DNA of 5,110 bases, taken from assembly GCA_049609625.1 (NCBI GenBank), contig JBMYYR010000073.1, forward strand, positions 1 to 5,110. Reading direction: 5' to 3'. Below are positions 1 through 5,110 of this stretch, piece after piece (positions within the stretch are counted from its first letter, which is position 1; the number at the start of each line of letters is the position of its first letter). Under the pieces are notes generated by a model. The model was not told the origin of the DNA, ran no database searches, and worked only from the letters and a program-made list of their open reading frames with translations. The stretch comes from JBMYYR01 sp049609625 (lineage in GTDB: Bacteria > Bacteroidota > Bacteroidia > Flavobacteriales > CAJXXR01). A program made the position numbers and the translations under genes.

Positions 1-76
1 AATGAAAAAGATGTCCAATTATAGGATTCAACCAACTTGAATTTAGGGCGTCTTGATTCAGAACTAGCTATAAAAA

Positions 77-796
77 ATGACAAAATTAAGTGTAAACATC
101 AACAAAGTGGCTACCTTGAGAAATGCTCGCGGAGGTGCTAAACCCGACCTCATTCGGTTTGCAAAAGATTGCGAAGCTTTTGGTGCACAAGGCATAACCA
201 TTCATCCCAGACCAGATGAACGACACATTCGCTATGCTGATGCCCGCGCTTTGAAATCGGTCGTTGCCACTGAACTCAATATTGAAGGTTACCCTAATCC
301 TAAATTTATGGATTTAATTCTCGAACTAAAGCCCGATCAGGTAACTTTTGTGCCAGATTCACCAGAAGTCTTGACTTCTAATGCAGGTTGGGATTGCAAG
401 ACACATCAAAAGTTTTTGAAAGAAATAATCGAAGTCTGTCATCAAAAAAACATCAGAACTTCTTTGTTTTTAGATCCAAATCCTGAACAAGTGTCTTGGG
501 CGGCCAAAACCGGCACAAAGCGCATCGAACTCTATACCGAAGCTTATGCACAGCATTATCATTTGAACAAAAAAAACGCCTTGCAGAACTATAAGGCAAC
601 GGCAGAAAAAGCGTCTGATTTTGGTTTAGAGCTGAATGCGGGGCATGATTTAGATTTAGATAATTTGGCGTATTTCGCTCAAAACATTTCCAATCTAAAA
701 GAAGTTTCCATTGGGCATGCTTTAATTTCTGATGCTTTATATTTTGGTATTCAGAACACCATCGGCATGTATATCAATCAACTAAATCTCGATTAA
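77..796 (+). CDS. pdxJ: Pyridoxine 5'-phosphate synthase PdxJ
   Basis: PdxJ condenses 1-deoxy-D-xylulose 5-phosphate with 3-amino-2-oxopropyl phosphate to make pyridoxine 5'-phosphate, the last ring-forming step of DXP-dependent vitamin B6 synthesis, in the cytosol. The 239-residue product is the usual full length (E. coli about 243). Family motifs occur in order along a TIM barrel: VNINKVATLRNARGG (6-20), the HPRPDERHI segment (43-51, with the expected catalytic His43), Glu70 in LNIEGYP, SLFLDP (129-134), Glu151 in RIELYT, NAGHDL (187-192, with the expected active-site His190) and IGHALI (212-217, phosphate loop). Position 10 is Lys where E. coli has His in NIDHIATLRN; I recall this as usual in Bacteroidota. 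The ATG at 77 is chosen because the conserved LSVNIN strand begins directly after it. The upstream TATAAAAA is A-rich with no Shine-Dalgarno. Its stop overlaps the next gene's start. Identification is secure. Confidence 0.97.
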   Translation: MTKLSVNINKVATLRNARGGAKPDLIRFAKDCEAFGAQGITIHPRPDERHIRYADARALKSVVATELNIEGYPNPKFMDLILELKPDQVTFVPDSPEVLTSNAGWDCKTHQKFLKEIIEVCHQKNIRTSLFLDPNPEQVSWAAKTGTKRIELYTEAYAQHYHLNKKNALQNYKATAEKASDFGLELNAGHDLDLDNLAYFAQNISNLKEVSIGHALISDALYFGIQNTIGMYINQLNLD

Positions 797-1563
797 TGGG
801 TTTACATCATAAGATTTTAGGTTCTGGTCAACCCTTAATTATCGTCCATGGTTTGTTTGGGATGTTGGACAATTGGATGTCTTTGGCAAAACGCTATGCC
901 GAATTTTACGAAGTCCATCTTATTGACCAACGCAATCACGGGCATTCCTTTCATCATCCTGAACATAATTACAAGTCTATGAGCCAGGATTTGATTGAAT
1001 ATATTGAATCCAAAGAGCTAAAGAATGTGTTTTTGATGGGACATTCTATGGGTGGAAAAACAGCCATGTATACCGCTTCTATGAAGCCGAATCTTATAGA
1101 AAAATTGATTAGTGTTGATATTGGACCCAAATATTACCCACCGCATCATCAGGATATTTTAAAAGGCCTGAAAGCCGTCGAAAAAGCAAAAGTTCAATCT
1201 AGGAAAGAGGCTGATCTAGTCCTTTCAGCACATTTTGATCAATTGAGTATCCGACAATTTCTACTCAAAAACTTGTATTGGAAAACCAAAACTTGTTTAG
1301 AATTTAGGTTTAATTTGGATGCCATTAGTCAACAGATAGAAGAAGTAGGCAAAGCCTTGCCGAGTTCGTTTGCTTACAGCAATCCAAGTTTGTTTATTCG
1401 TGGAGCTAGGTCTAGCTATATTTTAGATGACGATGTAGAGGCTATTGAAAATCAATTTTCAGATTTTCATTTGGACACGGTATCAAATGCTGGGCATTGG
1501 GTTCATGCTGAAAATCCCGATGAGTTCTGGGACAAAACCATGCAATTTTTACAATTCGCTTAA
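796..1563 (+). CDS. YbfF-like alpha/beta-hydrolase (esterase family)
   Basis: This is a 255-residue cytosolic serine hydrolase of the alpha/beta fold, closest in motif pattern to E. coli esterase YbfF and the ABHD11 group. Visible motifs are the oxyanion-side HGLFGMLDNW (18-27), DQRNHGHS (44-51), the nucleophile elbow GHSMGG with Ser84 (82-87), VDIGP with Asp108, RGARSSY with Ser206 (202-208), and AGHWVHAENP with His234 (232-241). Ser84/Asp108/Ser206/His234 match in spacing the Ser-Asp-Ser-His set I recall for YbfF (89/113/206/234), so the enzyme should be active. There is no signal peptide or membrane segment. The natural substrate cannot be read from sequence; YbfF-type enzymes act on short acyl esters, possibly acyl-CoA. 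The ATG overlaps the pdxJ stop by one base (TAATG), indicating an operon and coupled translation. A terminator follows two bases after the stop. The family call is firm, the physiological role is open. Confidence 0.93.
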   Translation: MGLHHKILGSGQPLIIVHGLFGMLDNWMSLAKRYAEFYEVHLIDQRNHGHSFHHPEHNYKSMSQDLIEYIESKELKNVFLMGHSMGGKTAMYTASMKPNLIEKLISVDIGPKYYPPHHQDILKGLKAVEKAKVQSRKEADLVLSAHFDQLSIRQFLLKNLYWKTKTCLEFRFNLDAISQQIEEVGKALPSSFAYSNPSLFIRGARSSYILDDDVEAIENQFSDFHLDTVSNAGHWVHAENPDEFWDKTMQFLQFA

Positions 1564-1565
1564 TC

Positions 1566-1601
1566 AAAAAAAAAGCCTTCTCGTTTGAGAAGGCTTTTTT
1601 T
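1566..1601. terminator. Bidirectional intrinsic terminator between convergent genes
   Basis: A perfect 8-bp stem GCCTTCTC/GAGAAGGC (1575-1582 and 1587-1594) closes on a GTTT loop. It is flanked by nine A on the left and seven T on the right, which extends the pairing to 15 bp. The T-run serves the plus-strand pdxJ/hydrolase transcript, and the A-run reads as a T-run for the minus-strand ompA transcript. It starts two bases after the hydrolase stop and lies 25 bases beyond the ompA stop, exactly where a shared terminator of convergent units is expected. Confidence 0.93.
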
Positions 1602-1626
1602 ATTAGGATAAGTTAAACTTTAGTCA

Positions 1627-2892
1627 TTATTTGATAATGATGTCTGTTCTTCTATTAAGATGACGAAGGTCATTTCCTTCAATATTGTCTGTGCTTGTTG
1701 TTACTGAAATTCGGCTGGCGTCGATCCCTACGTTTTCAATAAGAAAAGATTTTACAGCCTCAGCTCTAGCTTTTCTAAGTTTTACGTTCAACGATTCAGA
1801 ACCTGTAACATCAGTGAAACCAATAGCTGTCGCATTGAGTGCTGAATTTTCTTTAAGAACTAGACCCAATTGAGTTAATACTTTTTTATACTCATTTGTA
1901 ATATAGCTTGATCCTGTAGCAAAATACACGTTGAATACTTGAGCTTGGATAGCAGCAATAACCTCTGGAGTTTTAGATTTTTCCATTTGGTATTTGTCTA
2001 AAAGTGCTTTTTGCTTATTCAAGTCAGCTTCCAAAGCGTCTAATCTAGCTTTAGTCTCTTCCAAATCAGCTTTAGTAGCAGCCATTTTTTCGTCAATCAA
2101 TGCATTAACGCTTGCTTTTGTTGGCACATTGTCAGAAACCAATTTACTATCCCAGTAATACGCTTTAGATGTATTTGAAACTTGGTGCATAGAGTTCCCT
2201 TTTCCGAAAGTATAAGCTATACCTATTGATGTTCTTAGGTAAGAATCTCTATTGCCAATTTGCTCAAACCTATCAGCATCAAAGCTATCATTTAAAATGA
2301 GGTTATAGATAGACTCTAATTCAACTCTAAAGTTAGGAGACAAATGTCTTCTCAATCCAAAACCACCAAGAAATTTAATAGAATTATCTCTTGAGCTTCC
2401 ATTTCTGTCCATCACAGTTCCATTGTTGTCTGTAAGCGGATCGTTGAAATATCGATCAGCTTTATAGCCGATTACCGAACCTCCTAGTAAACCGTAGAAT
2501 CCCCAATCATTAATTTCATTTTTCTTAGAATAATTTGAAAGATTCCAAGTTGATGTTAATGACAAGTTTACATGTTTCCCTTCATAATGTTGGTCATTAT
2601 TTTGCCCAGTAGATTTACCAAGGTCCAAACCAAGTTGTAAACCCAGTATTGGAGAGAGTTGCTTTTCTATATATCCACCTAAGCCGATGTCAAAGCTTGT
2701 ATGGTTTCCATTCAAACCCCAAACCTCATCTTTTTCCATTTCTTCCGAAACAAAAAAGGTAGTGGGTAAGTCATATATATGACCAATATTTCCTCCAATT
2801 GTCCAGGTGTTTAATTTCGCCTGTGTCTCTTGGGCTTCAAGTCCATTCGCTAATGAACTAGAAAGTATAAGTAGTGCTATGGTTTTTTTCAT
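1627..2892 (-). CDS. OmpA-family outer-membrane protein (beta-barrel plus peptidoglycan-binding domain)
   Basis: The 421-residue product probably sits in the outer membrane and anchors it to peptidoglycan. Residues 1-20 form a signal peptide (MKK, hydrophobic ALLILSSSLA, likely cut after LEA before Gln21). Residues about 28-230 alternate hydrophobic/aromatic and polar residues with Gly-rich turns and end in an aromatic strand (SIGIAYTF, 222-229), as in a small OmpA-type barrel. Residues about 262-305 are a charged, heptad-like coiled coil (EKMAATKADLEETKARLDAL). The OmpA C-terminal domain spans about 318-421: VYFATGSS (322-329), GFTDVTGS with Asp361, LRKARAEAV with Arg376, and terminal NRRTDI. 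Asp361 and Arg376, 15 residues apart, correspond to the pair that binds diaminopimelate in other OmpA domains. The start at 2892 puts the signal peptide at the N-terminus; no Shine-Dalgarno is seen. It lies 65 bases downstream of the T9SS-secreted repeat protein on the same strand, separated by a hairpin. The specific barrel ligand or function is unknown. Confidence 0.92.
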   Translation of the reverse strand: MKKTIALLILSSSLANGLEAQETQAKLNTWTIGGNIGHIYDLPTTFFVSEEMEKDEVWGLNGNHTSFDIGLGGYIEKQLSPILGLQLGLDLGKSTGQNNDQHYEGKHVNLSLTSTWNLSNYSKKNEINDWGFYGLLGGSVIGYKADRYFNDPLTDNNGTVMDRNGSSRDNSIKFLGGFGLRRHLSPNFRVELESIYNLILNDSFDADRFEQIGNRDSYLRTSIGIAYTFGKGNSMHQVSNTSKAYYWDSKLVSDNVPTKASVNALIDEKMAATKADLEETKARLDALEADLNKQKALLDKYQMEKSKTPEVIAAIQAQVFNVYFATGSSYITNEYKKVLTQLGLVLKENSALNATAIGFTDVTGSESLNVKLRKARAEAVKSFLIENVGIDASRISVTTSTDNIEGNDLRHLNRRTDIIIK

Positions 2893-2906
2893 AATCGTCT
2901 TATTTT

Positions 2907-2945
2907 AAAAAAACTTTACTCAGGGCTACAAACCCTGAGTAAAGT
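2907..2945 (-). terminator. Strong intrinsic terminator after the T9SS repeat-protein gene, just before ompA
   Basis: Read on the minus strand, a perfect 13-bp inverted repeat (ACTTTACTCAGGG at 2913-2925 paired with CCCTGAGTAAAGT at 2933-2945, 7-base loop) is followed by a run of seven T (2913 down to 2907). It begins 12 bases after the stop of the repeat-protein gene and ends 14 bases before the ompA start codon. This fits a rho-independent terminator for the upstream gene. It could also act as a partial terminator that sets a lower ompA level by read-through, or as an mRNA 3'-end stabiliser. Confidence 0.9.
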
Positions 2946-2957
2946 GTTAATTATTTA

Positions 2958-5110
2958 TTAATTAATTACTATTTTCTTTCTTGTTACTTTATCTCCAGTT
3001 ACAATAATAACATTGTACATAGCTGAAGGAAGTTCAGAAAGGTCAAGTTCTAAAGTGCTTGCTGCAAAATCAGTAGTATTGAATGATTTTACTTTAGCAC
3101 CTCTTACATCAACAACATCAATTGAAACGCTCTCAACATCGTAACCAAAGTCAATAGTAACTAGTCCGCTAGTAGGGTTTGGATAAAGAACAGTTTCAAT
3201 ATCTAAACTACTCACTTTACCAGATCCATCACCAATTTGATCCCATACACCTCCACCAACATTGTAAGGTTCATCATTATAGTTTCCACACCCATCGTTA
3301 GAGTGTACCCAAACTTGGTAGTTACCTACTGTTGTGATTTCAAGTGTTTGTAAGGTCTCGCCTACAAGTAAAACTCCGTTCTTGTACCACTGGTAAGTTG
3401 CGTAAGCCGCATCAACTGCAGTCAATTCGTAAGTTTCAGTTTGGTTGATTACTGGCTCAATGGCTCCAGGGCTAACTGTTATTGACACAGTTCCTGTTGT
3501 AGCTTCACAGCCTGAACCATCATCGAATGACCAAGTTAATACATGTAGTCCTGCTCCAGCCAATGCTGGGTTGAATGTATACTCTCCATTAGACTCTTCA
3601 ACACCATCAACATTTGTATCAAATGTAGCTTCACTGCTTAATGTTACTGGGTCAGCTTCTTCACACATCGACATAGAAACAGATTCTGCTAAGTCGGTTG
3701 GAAGTCCACCACCTGCTTGATTAACTGTTACTGTAAATGCTGTAGTCGTAACCGTGTTTCCTGATGGATCAGTAACTTGGTGTCTAATAGTCGTTGTTCC
3801 AACAGGGAATACAGAACCACTTGGTAGACCTTCAATCAAGATTCCATTCAAGATGTTAGGGTTTGAACAATTGTCGCTAGCTTTTGGCTCAGTATAATTG
3901 TAAACCACTCCAACATCAGAACAAGAAGTAATAGTTACATCAGCTTGATTGTTATTACCAGGTAACCATTTTGGTGCTACCGTATCAAGTACCGTAACGT
4001 GGATAGATTCCGAAGTTTGGTTTCCATTGTCGTCAGTTACTGTTACCGTTACCGTGTTCAATCCTAAATCATCACATCCAAACATGTTTCCAGAAATTAC
4101 TGTTGAAGTAATTCCACAGTTATCAGATGATGATTCTACAAGGTTTGCAGCATTTAGAGCTACTCCACCAATATAAGCTGTATCTGTTTGTAAGCTCAAC
4201 ATTGGCGCCATATTATCAACAACTGTTACTGTTGCTGATGTTTGGTGTATGTTACCTTCTGCGTCTTCTGCAGTGAAAAAGATGTTGTTTGCTCCTACAT
4301 CTCCACAGTCAAAGTCAGTTTTGCTTAACAAGAATGATAAACCTGAACAGTTGTCAGAAGATCCATTGTCAATCATACCTGTTGTAATTGAAGCATTTCC
4401 ATTAGCATCAAGCTCGATAGTTACATCTTGCGCTACAGCTACAGGGTTTGTATTATCTACAATAGTTACTGTTGATGTTGCAGATACTTCATTACCATTT
4501 GCGTCAACACCTGTTAATGTTACTGTATTTGCTCCGATATTAGTACAATCGAAGAAAGTCATATCAAGTGATAAATCAAGTGAAGAACAATTATCGAATG
4601 AACCTAAGTTGATGTCATCAACGTCAATGGTTGCGTTTCCAGATGCATTAAGTGCTACAGTAATATTTTGAGCATTTACAGTTGGAGTCGTATTGTCTAC
4701 AACAGTCAAGGTAGTTGTTCCGGTAGATACATTTCCATTTACATCAGTTGCAGTGAATGTAATCGTGTTGTTTCCAACATGTGAACAATCAAACGCCGTC
4801 ATGTCAATAGTCATTGAAGTAATACCACAGTTATCTGCAGTTCCATTGTTAAAATCAGTTGCCGATACTACTGCATTTCCAGATGCATCCAACACAACTG
4901 TTTGTGCTTGTAATGCAACTACTGGTGCCATATTATCAACTACAGTTACTGTTGCTGTTGCTGAAGCTAAGTTATTGTTTCCATCTGTTACCGTCAACGT
5001 TACAGTATTAGCACCGATGTCCGAACAATCAAAAGTTGATGTGTTCAAGAATAAGTTTACTGCAGTACAGTTGTCTGCCGAACCTTGATTTACCATTGAT
5101 GGCGTAATCG
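2958..5110 (-). CDS. Secreted multi-repeat (HYR/Ig-like) surface protein with T9SS type A sorting domain; 5' end outside window
   Basis: This is a partial gene: the reading frame stays open to the window edge (upstream codons give ITPS). The first in-window Met, at 5096, lies in the middle of a repeat and is not the start. Residues below count from that Met. Units of about 80 residues begin at DNxxP and run 54-133, 134-213, 214-293 and 294-370, plus a partial one before 53. Each carries DNC and a second Cys 14 residues later, then GxNTVTxTxxDxNGN and a TVTVV strand. Residues 371-458 form a HYR-type domain (DTVAPKW...FPVGTTTIRHQVTDPSGN). Residues about 465-541 are an unassigned beta-rich segment, and 548-613 are Ig-like (YQWYKNGVLL, GNYQVWV). 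Residues 636-712 are the T9SS sorting domain. The protein is probably exported by Sec, passed through T9SS and attached to the cell surface as an adhesin or matrix protein. It contains no catalytic motif that I recognise. The ligand and full length are unknown. Confidence 0.9.
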   Translation of the reverse strand, partial: ITPSMVNQGSADNCTAVNLFLNTSTFDCSDIGANTVTLTVTDGNNNLASATATVTVVDNMAPVVALQAQTVVLDASGNAVVSATDFNNGTADNCGITSMTIDMTAFDCSHVGNNTITFTATDVNGNVSTGTTTLTVVDNTTPTVNAQNITVALNASGNATIDVDDINLGSFDNCSSLDLSLDMTFFDCTNIGANTVTLTGVDANGNEVSATSTVTIVDNTNPVAVAQDVTIELDANGNASITTGMIDNGSSDNCSGLSFLLSKTDFDCGDVGANNIFFTAEDAEGNIHQTSATVTVVDNMAPMLSLQTDTAYIGGVALNAANLVESSSDNCGITSTVISGNMFGCDDLGLNTVTVTVTDDNGNQTSESIHVTVLDTVAPKWLPGNNNQADVTITSCSDVGVVYNYTEPKASDNCSNPNILNGILIEGLPSGSVFPVGTTTIRHQVTDPSGNTVTTTAFTVTVNQAGGGLPTDLAESVSMSMCEEADPVTLSSEATFDTNVDGVEESNGEYTFNPALAGAGLHVLTWSFDDGSGCEATTGTVSITVSPGAIEPVINQTETYELTAVDAAYATYQWYKNGVLLVGETLQTLEITTVGNYQVWVHSNDGCGNYNDEPYNVGGGVWDQIGDGSGKVSSLDIETVLYPNPTSGLVTIDFGYDVESVSIDVVDVRGAKVKSFNTTDFAASTLELDLSELPSAMYNVIIVTGDKVTRKKIVIN
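2961..3191 (-). other. T9SS type A C-terminal sorting domain (Por secretion tail)
   Basis: The last 77 residues carry the features of the type A T9SS sorting domain. These are an opening LYPNPTSG motif followed by VTIDF, a central IDVVDVRGAKV strand pair, a LDLSELPSAMYNVIIVTGD core and a basic-hydrophobic end (KVTRKKIVIN). In this family the domain directs passage through the outer membrane and is usually cleaved as the cargo is linked to surface lipopolysaccharide. It matches type A rather than the gliding-associated type B form. Confidence 0.93.
3723..3986 (-). other. HYR-type domain within the secreted repeat protein
   Basis: Residues 371-458 (counted from the Met at 5096) differ from the preceding units. 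They have an 88-residue length, a DTVAPKW opening, Cys residues at 392 (ITSCSD) and 410 (SDNC), then the FPVGTTTIRHQVTDPSGNT signature. VGTTxVxxxAxDxxGN is the hallmark of the HYR (hyalin repeat) domain, an Ig-like extracellular fold linked to adhesion. It closes the repeat array before the C-terminal segments. Confidence 0.82.
3987..5110 (-). repeat. Tandem array of about 80-residue (240-bp) cysteine-paired repeats, continuing past the window
   Basis: Five units are visible: partial 4938-5110, then 4698-4937, 4458-4697, 4218-4457 (each exactly 240 bp) and 3987-4217 (231 bp, the most diverged). Every unit starts at DNxxP, has an LDAxGNAxI segment (degenerate in the last), a DNC, a second Cys exactly 14 residues after the first, GxNTVTxT, DxNGN and a closing TVTVV strand. 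DNA identity between neighbours is partial, so this is an old, maintained protein repeat rather than a fresh duplication. The array runs off the right edge, and the total number of units is unknown. Confidence 0.9.

Noticed and set aside
1..76. Short upstream stretch: a plus-strand MKKMSNYRIQPT frame (2-40), open minus-strand frames, and a TATAATTG-like -7 element on the minus strand (16-23).
   Set aside because: The 12-codon frame is too short to judge and may be the tail or a chance start. The minus frames have no ATG in this stretch. The -7-like box has no TTTG at the proper distance. No convincing pdxJ promoter was found either.
1685..1873. A 62-codon plus-strand open frame opposite the OmpA domain.
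   Set aside because: It is a shadow of the conserved OmpA C-terminal domain coding sequence, with no independent evidence.
3445..4176. Plus-strand open frames at 3445-3720 and 3949-4176.
   Set aside because: They lie wholly inside the secreted-protein gene on the opposite strand and have no recognisable motif or start context.
4249..5088. Long plus-strand open frames (4249-4671 and 4693-5088) opposite the repeat array.
   Set aside because: They recur with the 240-bp repeat because its codon composition lacks stops on the opposite strand. Their translations are low-complexity Val/Thr/Ser/Pro text with no domain, and the minus-strand frame has clear conserved repeats.
5094..5096. ATG as the start of the repeat-protein gene.
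   Set aside because: The frame is open to the window edge, and the preceding codons (ITPS) continue the repeat consensus (compare ITTG before MIDNGSSDNC in a later unit). There is no signal peptide after this Met, so it is internal.
3987..5110. The 240-bp periodicity as a mobile element or CRISPR-like array.
   Set aside because: The period is a multiple of three, in frame with a long open frame, and conserved at protein level with divergent DNA. It is a protein domain repeat.

Overview
The window looks like a chromosomal segment of a Bacteroidota bacterium, most likely a flavobacterium-like member. Two things support this. The large minus-strand protein ends in a type IX secretion (T9SS) C-terminal sorting domain, a system essentially confined to this phylum. 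The start codons are preceded by A/T-rich stretches with no Shine-Dalgarno motif. Base composition is moderately AT-rich and similar throughout, with no sign of a transferred island, insertion sequence, tRNA, rRNA or CRISPR array.

Left half, plus strand (about 77-1563): a two-gene unit. pdxJ (pyridoxine 5'-phosphate synthase, vitamin B6 biosynthesis) is followed by a YbfF-like alpha/beta-hydrolase whose ATG shares one base with the pdxJ stop (TAATG), so the two are probably co-transcribed and translationally coupled. The unit ends at a strong hairpin with A-rich and T-rich flanks (1566-1601). This can also terminate the convergent transcript from the right. The first 76 bases hold no gene that can be called.

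Right half, minus strand (5110 down to 1627): two cell-envelope genes read leftward. The upstream gene enters from beyond the right edge, so its start is not in the window. It encodes a secreted surface protein made of tandem cysteine-containing beta-sandwich repeats of about 80 residues, then a HYR-type domain, two further Ig/adhesin-like segments and a type A T9SS sorting domain. After its stop comes a perfect 13-bp hairpin plus T-tract (2907-2945). Just 14 bases further on starts a gene for an OmpA-family outer-membrane protein (signal peptide, predicted beta-barrel, coiled-coil linker, peptidoglycan-binding OmpA domain).

Working together: the pdxJ/hydrolase pair is housekeeping metabolism. 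The repeat protein and OmpA protein form a plausible envelope pair, one a secreted, surface-attached adhesin-like protein and the other an anchor between outer membrane and cell wall. The hairpin between them suggests they are expressed at different levels or independently. No clearly new system is visible. The most interesting points are a possible three-unit higher-order period in the repeat array and the terminator-like hairpin directly before ompA.
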